Shown here: positions 8,439 to 18,674 of the stretch, piece after piece
Position numbering within the stretch: position 1 is the first letter of the stretch
Layout of the letters: each line of letters begins with the position of its first letter
From: a virus
Reading direction: 5' to 3' (one strand)
Length of the DNA stretch: 64,000 nt
IMG/VR virus record: IMGVR_UViG_3300032093_000096
Span: 1-64,000 of that record
Translations under genes and position numbers: made by a program
Notes under the pieces: model-generated
What the model was told of the DNA's origin: nothing
Seen by the model: only the letters and a program-made list of their open reading frames with translations
The model's database searches: none

Positions 8439-10589
8439 TCATAAGCCAAGGAGATCGTCGTTCTCGCTGGTCTCTGAGTACACGTCGAACTCAGAGTAGT
8501 AGAGCGTCGGGTACCGCACCACGTACTCTAGGAAGAGACCTACGCTCTTGACCTGGTTGATGAGATCTTGAAGGATCTGTCTTGCCTTAGCTGGATCAGA
8601 GATGTAGAATGCATACTCTTTACCTAAGCCGCTCATAACATAGGCACCTTTGCGGCGTATGGCTGTCACAGTCGACCCAACAGAGTGGTTGTACTTGAAG
8701 ACATAAGCCGGATCAAGCGCGATGTTTCCCTCTGAGGCTTTGTAGAGGTATCGAACGGGTCCTTCCTGCGTGTTGAGACCGTAGTCGAATATCAGAAAAC
8801 CCTGCTCGTTCGGCACGTTGTTCGGAGTGTCTATCGCAAGGTTCAATACGATGTTGCCTGCGTCTATCTCCTGTGCGGTGACGCCGACGTACGAAGACAC
8901 TATGAAAGGTGCCGCCGTGTCGTACATATAAGGGCCGAAGATCCCTGAGTTTGCTATGGACGACGTCAGATACACGGGAGATCCGGCGTCTGCGAGACCG
9001 ATGCGCTCGATGCGGACCTTGCCAGAACTTACGACCGGTGTCGCGCCGCTGCTCGACTGACACCTGAAGGTGTTCGCGCTCACGACGTCTATGAGCTCGA
9101 AGATGCCGTTGAGCGAGAGTCCAGGAGCGGGCACGTCGTAGATCTTGACCGAGCCGTCTGCCTCTATGAGGTGAGGTGTGGTCGTGGTGACCGTCAGTAC
9201 GCCGCTGCTGTCTGACTGAGCAGACGAGACGATCAGTTCTTGAACGCCTGCGGCAACCGGCAGAGCCGGCGATATCCCAGACAGCAGGTATCCGCCCGTG
9301 ACAGCGGTCTTGGAAGAATACGAGAAGCGGTTCTCTTTGATGTCGAAGCCTGTGTCGATGTTGAGCGTCGTGACCTCGTCCGTGGTCGGCGTGATGATCC
9401 GACTCTTGACCTGGTCCAGCGACTGTATCACGAACTGACCGGCCGACGGCCAGTCTTCTGCCCGCTCGTCGACCGTCATCGAGGTGTCAGAGTTTCTGTC
9501 GAGCATGATGCTTATGGGACCGTTGAGGTGGGCGGATCCCTTGAGCTTGCGCCGCACCACCGGAGGAGTCGCCGGCATCTCGATGACGATCTCGCCGGGC
9601 TTGACCTCCCATACCACGGACCTGTTGTCGCGAGTGTAGACGACCGACCGCTCTGGTCTCACGAACCTTACGTAGAAGCCGGGGTTCGTGGCATGGTTGA
9701 AGACGCCAGGGGTCGCGAGGAGGTTCTGAAACTCGAAGTACGACTCGGTTATGTTTACCGCGGTGACGGCGAACGTGCCGCTGTTTCCCGGCATATCGAC
9801 CACGACGTTGTCGCCTACGTTTATGAGGAAGATGTTTGGTCCTGTTCCGCCGGTGTGGGTGAACCTTACCGTGTCACCGATCTTGGTTATGGTCCAGATC
9901 GTGTCGCTGCCTGAGCCGGTTCCGTCGACGATGCCCGGAAACTTCAGCGAGATGTCGGCACGACCGCCCTGGATCTCTATAGAGCCTTTGGAGCCGATGG
10001 TGCTGGTGAAGATCCTCACGTAGTCGCGTCTCGAGATCTTGTCCTCGAAAACGATGCCGAAGCTGAACTTGGCCTGACGGTTCACGGCGGCCACGATCTC
10101 GGCTGCGGTCGCGTTAAGCGGATCCTCGAAGTCCAAGGCAGAGAAGATGATCTTCTCCTCGTTGACACCGTCTACCAGATACTGAAGCTCCCAGCCGTCC
10201 TTCATCAGGAACGGACCGTAGATGCTCGACTGGGTAAATGCGGTCGTTGATTCCTTGAAGAAGAAGATGTCCAAGAGCTGGTCGACTATGTTCTTGACCT
10301 GCTTAGGCTGATACGCGAGTATCGGTATGTACTTGCGCAGCGTGGGGTCGTCCATGCCTACTACCTTAGGTCTTGAGACCTTGTAGTTCGCGGCCAGGCG
10401 GTCAAGGTATGGCCTGTATGCACTAGTGATGAAGAACTGTTTGCGCACTTCTTGAACGAGGTCGGCGATGTCCTGGTCGGACTCGCCTATGGCCTCCACT
10501 ATAGCCTTCCAGTTAGGGTTGGCTCTCGTGTTGAAGTACGGGTTCAGCTGATCGTGTATGCCGTCTACTGCTGTAAGCTTGTTTGCCAT
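8439..10589 (-). CDS. baseplate/tail protein downstream of J-like protein
   Basis: A 716-residue protein starting at ATG 10589 with GAGGTG six bases upstream, nine bases after the stop of the giant J-like gene. The N-terminal 120 residues (DQLNPYFNTRANPNWKAIVE and an alpha-helical YRPYLDRLAANYKV segment) look like the helical connector of P2 gpI-type or T4 gp7-type wedge proteins. The remainder is beta-rich and includes an HLIEADGSVKI module also found in neighbouring tail proteins. In P2-like baseplates the gene after J links the wedge to the fibres, so the same role is inferred here. Confidence 0.7.
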   Translation of the reverse strand: MANKLTAVDGIHDQLNPYFNTRANPNWKAIVEAIGESDQDIADLVQEVRKQFFITSAYRPYLDRLAANYKVSRPKVVGMDDPTLRKYIPILAYQPKQVKNIVDQLLDIFFFKESTTAFTQSSIYGPFLMKDGWELQYLVDGVNEEKIIFSALDFEDPLNATAAEIVAAVNRQAKFSFGIVFEDKISRRDYVRIFTSTIGSKGSIEIQGGRADISLKFPGIVDGTGSGSDTIWTITKIGDTVRFTHTGGTGPNIFLINVGDNVVVDMPGNSGTFAVTAVNITESYFEFQNLLATPGVFNHATNPGFYVRFVRPERSVVYTRDNRSVVWEVKPGEIVIEMPATPPVVRRKLKGSAHLNGPISIMLDRNSDTSMTVDERAEDWPSAGQFVIQSLDQVKSRIITPTTDEVTTLNIDTGFDIKENRFSYSSKTAVTGGYLLSGISPALPVAAGVQELIVSSAQSDSSGVLTVTTTTPHLIEADGSVKIYDVPAPGLSLNGIFELIDVVSANTFRCQSSSGATPVVSSGKVRIERIGLADAGSPVYLTSSIANSGIFGPYMYDTAAPFIVSSYVGVTAQEIDAGNIVLNLAIDTPNNVPNEQGFLIFDYGLNTQEGPVRYLYKASEGNIALDPAYVFKYNHSVGSTVTAIRRKGAYVMSGLGKEYAFYISDPAKARQILQDLINQVKSVGLFLEYVVRYPTLYYSEFDVYSETSENDDLLGL

Positions 10590-10597
10590 GTTTCACC

Positions 10598-13500
10598 TCA
10601 CGACAAGCTGATGAGATCTGGTGCTGTCAGCGCTTTCTCGTTGTCGTAAACCGCGATCCGCTCGAGCGTCGGCGAAGGAGTCGTGAACGTCACCGCGTCT
10701 ACGCCGGTGATGTCTTTTACCCTTCTTATGATCTCCGACAGAACCACGTCCTCGCCTACGCCCAAGGATGAGATGTAGCCGATAACGGTAGACTTGATGT
10801 CGTTGGTGATGTCGTTGAGGTTTACGCCGTCTCCGGTTGCGATCCTCAGTGTCATGCTGATCTGCTTGATGAGCGGCGGCAGCGACTCGATGTTCGATCC
10901 AACGGCCCTTCGACCTGGGTAAGTCTCGATGTCTGGCTCGTAGCCGTCGATGATCCTCTGGACGGTTCGCATAAGGCCTGTGTAGTACGAGTAGCCGTCT
11001 ACGCCGGTTGCGATGGCCGTAGGGAAGCTCATCTTGCCCATAGACATGATCCTGGTGCCGTAGTCGACAGACATCTTGTAGACACGGTCGTCTGCCGTCA
11101 TGTACACTAGACGCTGGTCCGAGTTGAAGCGACTGATCGCCGTGTTCTCGACCACGCGCATAGTGTCGTACAGTGCGGTCTCTGCCTCAAGGAGATAGAG
11201 GCCTGTAAGACTCACAGACAGCGCCACGTCCTGCTGCGATATCCCGCTGACGTTCGTGACCGTCACGTACTGGCGACGATCTTCTGGATCGCTGCCCCAG
11301 TCGGTGGTAGGTCTGTTGCCTGAGTTAAGCTGGCTGAACCAGCTGGTGTTGGTTATGGAGTCGACTATGAGCCTATCGCCAACTACAGTAGAGTCACACT
11401 CCACGATCCTGAGATCGTCGACGCTCAAGAGCTCGGTGCCCTGATCTACGTCTGTCTCGAAGTTGGTCGTTACACCCTGGCTCGCACCCGAGACGCCTCT
11501 GTAGTTTTGACCCAGTATCATCGTGGTCGCAAGCGACGGAGTCGAGGGCGACAGCGAAACGACCTGAGCAAAAGCTGTGTCGTCTTCGTCGATTCCTTTG
11601 ACCCATGACCCTACCGAGACGTTGCTGAAGGCGCCTGCAACACCGGTGACCGTGCTGGAGCCGGTGACCCAGGTTGCGGTCTTGTCTGTGTAGTTTAGGA
11701 GCTTGTACGTGTTGAGCTCTTCCTTGCCGCCTTCGTTTTCAACGATTATCGAGTCGTTCTCGACCGCGCGTATGCGGAATCGTCCGCGGTTGTCTGCCTT
11801 GAAGGTGCTGCCAGAGATCTCGACGAAGTCGTCCACGCACGCACCGCAGTCCGCGAACCTAGGGCTGTTGCCTTGAGTGCGCTCGATCCTGAAGAGGTTC
11901 TTGAAGCCGAGGCTACTGATGCGATACCGCGTCACGCTAGAGCTCGCAAGCAGACAGTTTCCTGAGTAAGTGCCCGCAGACGCGCCTGTGCTGAAGGTGA
12001 AGACATAAGGACTAGACGTAGACACTACGGTAACGTTTCCGTCGAGCGCAGACGTGTCGCTGATCGCTACGCTGTCGCCTACGCTGAAGCCGTGAGGAGC
12101 AGTGAGCGTTGCTGTGGCGGTTCCGGCGGCAACTACGATAGTCACCGCACGAAGAGCCGCGTGCTTGACCCTGAACCTTGTGAATATGGCAGGCGCAACG
12201 TCGAGCTGTCCGGTGGCTCCGGTGAACTTGTTCGACATCGCCCGACCGTTGGGGTTGATGACGTCCATGTACCTGCTGGTCGCGTTCACCGCAAGGACCG
12301 GAAAGCCCGAAGCAGCGAGAGACCCAGTGGCCTGAGACTGGTTGCCCATAAGCCAGTTTGCCGCAAGGTAGGTGTCGCCTGCCTTAGGCCAGACGTTCAC
12401 TATGTCCCCAGGCTGAACTGACGCTAGGTTTGTTCCCGGTGTCACGGTCGACGTCATGAAAGCGACGAAGTTGCTGTTGGCCGCCAGAGCGATCGACATC
12501 TTAGACACGACGTCGTTTACCGTGTCTGTGCTGAGGATGTCGACCTTGATCTTGTGTGTCGAGGTCGAGTATGCTGTTCCGGTTGGTGCGGTGCTGTCGC
12601 CGTCGACCGCAAACCAGACCGCGTACGTTGCCGCCGTGACTGGTCCGAAAGGAGAGATCGTCGAGTAGGTCTGAGGCGCGCGAACCAGGAAGAAATCGCC
12701 CTGGTTCGGAAGCGAGTCTACGGTAAGCGCCACGTTGTACGCGACAGACGTCGTTCCTACGACGAAGTCATACGAGCGAAGCCTAGACGATATCGAGATG
12801 CTGGAGCTGTCGTAGGTGTCTGGCAGCGTGGTCTGCGTGGCGACGATCGTCGCCTTGCCACCAGAGTTGCTGACGAGATTCGATCCCGTAGACGCAAACT
12901 CGAACGTGTTGGTCAGCGGTGTCGCGGTGATGACCCACTCGCCGTTGAAAGCCGGAACGTCCGCCACACCCGAGATCACGATCTTCTGTCCGGCCACGAA
13001 GCCGTGCGAAGCAGACGTAGTGACGGTTGCTACGCCGCCTACGCGCGCTATGGAGTTGAAGTTCACGAAAGGTGTCTTTCCTACCGCCGTTGCCTTAGCG
13101 CCAGACTGAGTGTGCGTCCATCTCCAGATCGTGCCGGAAGCGGCACCGTAGCTGCTAGAGACATCAGACAGGCTCCACGTGGTGAACGGCGACGAGTTGA
13201 TCGATCGGTTCCCTATAAGGTAACTGACGTTGCCGAAAGAGTCGTTGTAGACCTCTACCTTTGTTCCTGAGTCAGGAGCGAAGTATCGCTTAGCAGGCAG
13301 AGTGTTGTAGATCTTTACTGCGTCACCCTTGCTGAGCGTGTTGGGAAAAGCCTGAACCGCTGCTCTCAGGTATCGCACTGTTGCCGCGTCGTTCAGCTCG
13401 GTGCTTGCGGACCCTATCAGGTCCAGCTCTGCTACGTTCGCGCGACCGCCGACGATCTCTACGCCGCCCGCAGTTCCAAGCTTCTTGGATTTGACCTGCA

Positions 13501-16500
13501 CGCGCCTGAAGTTGCCGGCGATGTCTACGTCTGCCACGATGGGGAGCTGAGACAGTGCTTTGTGCGTCAGCTGGTGCTTGACGTTCTTTATAGTCTTGGG
13601 CACGAGCTTGAAGATCTCGCCTACGTCGGCGGTCCCAGGATTTGGGCACGACGCCATGTCGTAGATCGTTGGCTCAAGTCCCTGAAGTATCAGGCTCTGC
13701 TTGAGTATGAACTGCGGGTTCGTGTTTGCGAAGATCTTGACGAACGACTCGCCGTCGAACATCTTCACGAACTCGTTCAAGTTAGACGACGGAGACGGGT
13801 TGTGTGCGTAGGATACGGCAAGCAGCTCTTCCTTGGTCGCCTTTGCTATGATGTTGGTGCCTAAGCCCACAAACGCCGCGGTCATGGTCTCGCTGGTGTT
13901 GACGACGTTGCAGATGTCGCTGACCGCAGTGGACAGCAGCGGATACATCACTATGCCCGAGTTCGACGCCGGTGCATCGTAGGCGTCGTTTGTCCCCGGC
14001 TGAGTTACTGCGATAGTGAAGCCTGTAGCGTACGGAGAAGATCCGTCCACTGCGGCGTCGCGTGCACCGTTGTAGTAGTTCGATATCAGCACCGTAGTCG
14101 TGCTTGAGGTTGCTGTAAACTCAGCGTCGGCGTCTACATATGCTGCGATCGTGCTTGCGACGTCGTTAGCAGAATCAGTCGGATTCAATATGACTTGAAT
14201 CGCTCTGTCGCACCCGTGCGGAGGCATCGGGTTTCCGTTTACGTTCAGCCATACGCCCACGCTTCCGGCAGAGTCGTACAGCTTAAAGTAGGTGCCGCCG
14301 ATAGGATCGCCGGAGTCTGTCTTAGCGTACGTGAACGCTACGCCGGTGCCGTTGGCCGCGTCCTGAACCGGACCCACGAAAGCGTTTACAGCAGAGAACG
14401 TGCTGCCTGACGAGTAGACGGTGCTGAACTGAGGATCGCCGTTGACAGCCGTGCTGGTCGCAGCTGCTACTGCTGCAGCGGTGCTGCCCGACGTCAGGCC
14501 GGAGATCTGGACGTATCTTACCGCGCCAGACACCGAAGGCTGAGGAGTGGACCCTGTGAGGTCGTACCAGAAGACCACCGCACCGGTCTGATCGTAGAGG
14601 ATAAAGTATCCGCCTGTGGTGATACCGGATCCTGCCGTGACGGTCACGTTCTGGGCCATGTTAGACCCTGCCGCAGCAACGCTGCTGACCGACACTTTAT
14701 CGACCTGACCGACCGTCGTAGGAGACGCGGACGGGTTGTAGACGTCCACGTACTGAAGAGCCGGATCGACAGCGTTTACCCTGAACGTGCCGTCGTTTCC
14801 AGAAGAGATGCCTATAGACTCAGCAACAGACATCACGTCGCCGACCACCACGGTGCTGAGGTCTACGACGGTCTGAAACTGGTATCGGCATGTCTTCGTG
14901 TCTTGGTTGATCACGAAGCTTATGCCAGACTGTGCCGCAGCAGGAACGGATCCGTTGAAATTGTTCGTGACCGACACGACGTTCCCTGACGCGGTCGCAG
15001 TGAAGCTGTCGTCGTTGTCGACTGCGAAAGCGGTCTTAGCCGCAACCGCCGTAGCAGTGTCGCCTGTGACCACGGTGCCGATCTTCACGTACCTTACGGT
15101 GACGCCTGAGATGGTGACCGTAGGCTGAGATCCAGACCCGTTGACCGCGTACCAGAAGACCACGGCTTTGTTAGAGGCTTCGTAGAGGTAAAAGTAATCG
15201 CCGCTCGAGACCTCACCGGATCCTGCGCCTTGTGCTGTGGTCGCGATGGTCTCGATCTTTCTTACCGAGAAAGTGGACCCACCGATGATGCCGGTGGTCC
15301 TTGCGTCGTCTGATCCAAAGTAGTAGGTGGTGGTCGTGTACTCTGGGTTGTTCGCGTGCTCTATGCGCGCACTCTGCAGCGGCGCAGACGGATAGTCTAT
15401 GGAGAACCGATGACTGTCGCCGATCGGCCCGTACTCTTTTGCCCTGAGGATCAAGGTCCCTTCGCTTGACGCCGATCCGCCGGACCGATACCAGTTACGG
15501 CTCCTGAACCACACCGCGTAGTCTTCGAAGTTCGTGCTCGTAGGAGCGGACGTCGACCACACCGTAGGCGTTGCGAAGGTGATGCCTGCCTCGTTGTCTG
15601 CGTCAGTAGCTGAGAACTGACTGTTGGTCGGCGCGATCTGCGAGTTGACTCGACCGGTTCGCCAGAAGTTGACGTTGATGGTCTTGTTTACGGCGTCGCC
15701 GTCGAGCACGAAGACGATCGAGTCGTCGGACGAGAACGACAGCGACTTAACGAGCTCAATAGAGTCGCCTGAGAGATAATCGAAAGACGTCTTCGGCGTG
15801 ACGCTTCGTATCGACAAAACGTTCCCGCCCTGGATCTCGACCGCGTTCTTGAAGAGGGATTTGTTCGCGCCCGAGGTGACGTTGACGATATCGTCGTACG
15901 CAAGGTCTGATGTGTTGAAGAGCGCCGAGTTCAAGGTGGACGACGTGTACGCCGCGTCTGCCGATATGGTTCCCTTGACGTCGGTGTATCTGGTCCTGTC
16001 TAGGAGCACTGTGTTGGATGAGGTCCTCTTGACGTAGGCGCCGCGCTTGAACCACGTCAGCATATCGGCCGAGCTTATGCGGCTAGCGACGTGCGACTGA
16101 TTGCCGAGCTCTGAACCCTGCTTGGTGTCGAAGATGAATGATAGTTTTCCGACCGACACAGGAATCGCTATGGCGCCGTCGTTCTCGGTGGTGCTGGTCG
16201 CTTTTATGGAGTTGGTCTTGAAGATCGAGCCCTTGACGTTTGCGAGGTCGTTGTCGAACGACGTCACCATCTGCTGAAGGGTGATCGGCACGGTGTTGGA
16301 GACGTACTCTGCTCTCCAGACCTGAGGATAGGCGTCCGAGCCGAAGACCTGAACGTCATCCTCGAACGTGACGTCGTAGTAGTCGGACACAGGCTCAGCG
16401 CTTGCCCCGACGTTGACCACGTCCACGTACGTGTCTACGCCAGCAGAAACGTGCGAGCCCTTCTTGACGATCCTGAATAGACCTGAGTTGTTTAGACTAA

Positions 16501-18664
16501 ACCAGTCTGCCGTCAGCGATTTATAGGAGACGTAGATGTAATCGCCGACCAAAGCTCCTTGGAATGTGTTGCTGGTGTCTGCCGTGAATCTCATGTATCC
16601 GGCACTAGGTACGGTGACCTTGATGCCGCTTCCGATGGCAGGAGAGACGTCGCCTCTTGGCTCTACGTTCAACCCGTCAGCCACGACGACCATCTCAGAA
16701 GGCCGTCCGCTTGAGTCGGCGCTTAGGTCGTATGTGCCGATGTTGGTCGGCGTGGAGGTGATGTAGCCTTTGGCGTCTGCGTTGCCTGCAGTGATAGAGT
16801 CTCCGGCTACGGCAGGAACCTCGAGCTTCAGGTTCCCTGTCTGTCGGTTTAGGCTGAAGTCAGACGAGGTGCCTTCGTCGTACGTGCTGATCCCAGAGAA
16901 CCAGTCGTCGATGTAGGTTCCGCCGACGATCTTGAGCGAAGAGCTCGATCCGGTCTTGTTTGATCTGATCTGTATCTTGGCGTTCGACGTGGCGGTCGCG
17001 GTGATTCCGGCGAACTTGGCGTTTATGGCATCAGCCCACTGAAGAGGCGTCACAGCAGATATCGGTATGCCGCCAAAGTCGCCGCTGGTGAAGTATCCGG
17101 TCTGAGACGGCGTTCCGTCGACCGATATGACCAGTGTGCCGCTGGAGATCAGCGACGGCCAAGGAGCAGCGAGTGTGACCAGCGTGGCTGCGGTCTCTTT
17201 AGACCTGAGCAAGACGTTGTTCTTGTAGAGAGAGATGTACGAGTATTTGTTGGTCGGAAACTTCAGCGCGTCGTTCGCGTTTGTCACTCCGCTCGGAAGC
17301 GTGGATGAGACCTGTATGAACTCTGCGCTGAAGTCTGTAGGGTATATGAGAAGTCGCGTAGAGTCTTCAGACAGCCTACATCTGAAGTTGTAGCCATTGT
17401 CGTTTGCCTGAGCGTTTATGGCGATCGCGATCTCGATCAGCGTAGCCGACGCGATGTTGACGTAGTCGCGAGAGTAGACGATGATCTCTTGCTCGACCTC
17501 GTCCACGGCGACCACGAGCCTAGATCCTGCCACGAGCTCTATCGGTCCAGGGATCTGGTTAGAGATCTGAGGCCTAGGAAGCGGGAAGTTTGAGAGCTGG
17601 AGATACTGCTCGCCGCCGCTTGCCGATGCCAGAAGAACGTCCACCGACTGACCGGCGGTCGTAGGCTGAAAACCAGAGCCGTCGTCGATGTAGACGAGCG
17701 AAGGCTCGCCGTACGTGGTCGGCTCCTGGATAACGGCAGACGAGACCTGCTTGCCGTCCGAGGAGTCGGACACTCCGACGATGGCAGACAGTATCGCGGC
17801 GCGAGTTCCTCTAGACAAAGTAGCCGAGTAGTTCTTGAGCCTCTCGCGAAGGTCGTCGTCTGACTCAGTGTCTCGACCGCTTGCGAGGACCGAGGTGTTA
17901 GAGACCAGAGCCGTAGCGAACGGCAAAGAATCGAACGTCGTGATCGAGTTTATGCCGGCGTTGCTCTGAGCGCCTGAGTTTTCCGCTATGATGGGTATGC
18001 TGTCGACCGTGTCTTCGCCTGCCGGAAGGATCGCGTCTCTGAGCGTCGTGTAGAGGATCTCAGGAGTGACATTGTTGGACGGTATCTTGACGATCGTTCC
18101 TGAGGGTATGAGCTTGTCGATCGTGCCCTGCGCGTCGATGACCGTGTCGGACGTGAGGTGGTCTTTCTGAAGCGCAGACGCCAGGTTGATGGTGTAGAAG
18201 CTTCCGTTGTCCACGATCGACGTGTACGAGATCGGTCCCTCGAACTGCTGGGTTCCGCGGCCTATGAAGAGCGTCCCGGTCGATGCCCATCCTGAGGCGT
18301 CGTTGACGTAGATCTTGGTGGCGCCCGCTATAGGAGCCGGTTTCACAGCGTACAGCGTCGTGGCTCGCTTGGTGATGCTAGAGTCTTGAATCTTTATGAA
18401 GCCCGTTGCTTTGGCTGAGGTTTTTCTTGCAAGACCGTAGTCTGCGGCTCTGGCGTCGAGATCTGAGTTCTTGAGCGCGTCGATGTTCAGCGTCTCTAAG
18501 ACGTTGAGTATGCTGGCACTGTTCTCGAAGTCCTGCGCCGCGACCGCCTCCAGCAGCGTCAACAGCACCGAGCCAGGATTCAAATCATTTACCGGAGTGT
18601 CCGCTATGATCTTGCGAGCCAGTTTTCCAAGAATCTCGTTGTAACTTTGAAGACTTACAGCCAT
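10598..18664 (-). CDS. giant baseplate J-like wedge protein
   Basis: A 2688-residue protein; ATG 18664 follows GAGG by six bases. The first ~330 residues carry the J/gp6 signature: DLNPGSVLLTLLEAVAAQ, an LDARAADYGLARKTSAKATG stretch and SDDDLRERLKNY. The C-terminal ~120 residues (ATGDGVNLNDITNDIKSTV, SEIIRRVKDITGVDAVTF) match the J C-terminus. J proteins of simple myophages are a few hundred residues long; here about 2000 residues of beta-rich modules are inserted between the two ends. At least four share a pattern with YFxLYD, a VFWY or VWL strand and an AAAT-like helix, near residues 1155, 1351, 1460 and 1988. The protein should form the baseplate wedge ring and, through the inserts, an outer corona. 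Confidence 0.88.
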   Translation of the reverse strand: MAVSLQSYNEILGKLARKIIADTPVNDLNPGSVLLTLLEAVAAQDFENSASILNVLETLNIDALKNSDLDARAADYGLARKTSAKATGFIKIQDSSITKRATTLYAVKPAPIAGATKIYVNDASGWASTGTLFIGRGTQQFEGPISYTSIVDNGSFYTINLASALQKDHLTSDTVIDAQGTIDKLIPSGTIVKIPSNNVTPEILYTTLRDAILPAGEDTVDSIPIIAENSGAQSNAGINSITTFDSLPFATALVSNTSVLASGRDTESDDDLRERLKNYSATLSRGTRAAILSAIVGVSDSSDGKQVSSAVIQEPTTYGEPSLVYIDDGSGFQPTTAGQSVDVLLASASGGEQYLQLSNFPLPRPQISNQIPGPIELVAGSRLVVAVDEVEQEIIVYSRDYVNIASATLIEIAIAINAQANDNGYNFRCRLSEDSTRLLIYPTDFSAEFIQVSSTLPSGVTNANDALKFPTNKYSYISLYKNNVLLRSKETAATLVTLAAPWPSLISSGTLVISVDGTPSQTGYFTSGDFGGIPISAVTPLQWADAINAKFAGITATATSNAKIQIRSNKTGSSSSLKIVGGTYIDDWFSGISTYDEGTSSDFSLNRQTGNLKLEVPAVAGDSITAGNADAKGYITSTPTNIGTYDLSADSSGRPSEMVVVADGLNVEPRGDVSPAIGSGIKVTVPSAGYMRFTADTSNTFQGALVGDYIYVSYKSLTADWFSLNNSGLFRIVKKGSHVSAGVDTYVDVVNVGASAEPVSDYYDVTFEDDVQVFGSDAYPQVWRAEYVSNTVPITLQQMVTSFDNDLANVKGSIFKTNSIKATSTTENDGAIAIPVSVGKLSFIFDTKQGSELGNQSHVASRISSADMLTWFKRGAYVKRTSSNTVLLDRTRYTDVKGTISADAAYTSSTLNSALFNTSDLAYDDIVNVTSGANKSLFKNAVEIQGGNVLSIRSVTPKTSFDYLSGDSIELVKSLSFSSDDSIVFVLDGDAVNKTINVNFWRTGRVNSQIAPTNSQFSATDADNEAGITFATPTVWSTSAPTSTNFEDYAVWFRSRNWYRSGGSASSEGTLILRAKEYGPIGDSHRFSIDYPSAPLQSARIEHANNPEYTTTTYYFGSDDARTTGIIGGSTFSVRKIETIATTAQGAGSGEVSSGDYFYLYEASNKAVVFWYAVNGSGSQPTVTISGVTVRYVKIGTVVTGDTATAVAAKTAFAVDNDDSFTATASGNVVSVTNNFNGSVPAAAQSGISFVINQDTKTCRYQFQTVVDLSTVVVGDVMSVAESIGISSGNDGTFRVNAVDPALQYVDVYNPSASPTTVGQVDKVSVSSVAAAGSNMAQNVTVTAGSGITTGGYFILYDQTGAVVFWYDLTGSTPQPSVSGAVRYVQISGLTSGSTAAAVAAATSTAVNGDPQFSTVYSSGSTFSAVNAFVGPVQDAANGTGVAFTYAKTDSGDPIGGTYFKLYDSAGSVGVWLNVNGNPMPPHGCDRAIQVILNPTDSANDVASTIAAYVDADAEFTATSSTTTVLISNYYNGARDAAVDGSSPYATGFTIAVTQPGTNDAYDAPASNSGIVMYPLLSTAVSDICNVVNTSETMTAAFVGLGTNIIAKATKEELLAVSYAHNPSPSSNLNEFVKMFDGESFVKIFANTNPQFILKQSLILQGLEPTIYDMASCPNPGTADVGEIFKLVPKTIKNVKHQLTHKALSQLPIVADVDIAGNFRRVQVKSKKLGTAGGVEIVGGRANVAELDLIGSASTELNDAATVRYLRAAVQAFPNTLSKGDAVKIYNTLPAKRYFAPDSGTKVEVYNDSFGNVSYLIGNRSINSSPFTTWSLSDVSSSYGAASGTIWRWTHTQSGAKATAVGKTPFVNFNSIARVGGVATVTTSASHGFVAGQKIVISGVADVPAFNGEWVITATPLTNTFEFASTGSNLVSNSGGKATIVATQTTLPDTYDSSSISISSRLRSYDFVVGTTSVAYNVALTVDSLPNQGDFFLVRAPQTYSTISPFGPVTAATYAVWFAVDGDSTAPTGTAYSTSTHKIKVDILSTDTVNDVVSKMSIALAANSNFVAFMTSTVTPGTNLASVQPGDIVNVWPKAGDTYLAANWLMGNQSQATGSLAASGFPVLAVNATSRYMDVINPNGRAMSNKFTGATGQLDVAPAIFTRFRVKHAALRAVTIVVAAGTATATLTAPHGFSVGDSVAISDTSALDGNVTVVSTSSPYVFTFSTGASAGTYSGNCLLASSSVTRYRISSLGFKNLFRIERTQGNSPRFADCGACVDDFVEISGSTFKADNRGRFRIRAVENDSIIVENEGGKEELNTYKLLNYTDKTATWVTGSSTVTGVAGAFSNVSVGSWVKGIDEDDTAFAQVVSLSPSTPSLATTMILGQNYRGVSGASQGVTTNFETDVDQGTELLSVDDLRIVECDSTVVGDRLIVDSITNTSWFSQLNSGNRPTTDWGSDPEDRRQYVTVTNVSGISQQDVALSVSLTGLYLLEAETALYDTMRVVENTAISRFNSDQRLVYMTADDRVYKMSVDYGTRIMSMGKMSFPTAIATGVDGYSYYTGLMRTVQRIIDGYEPDIETYPGRRAVGSNIESLPPLIKQISMTLRIATGDGVNLNDITNDIKSTVIGYISSLGVGEDVVLSEIIRRVKDITGVDAVTFTTPSPTLERIAVYDNEKALTAPDLISLS

Positions 18665-18674
18665 CACCTGCCTC

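Noticed and set aside
9240-9914. A 224-codon plus-strand frame opposite the 716-residue baseplate gene
   Set aside because: The composition is Arg/Val/Glu-biased like other shadow frames here, and the minus-strand frame has clear tail-protein character.
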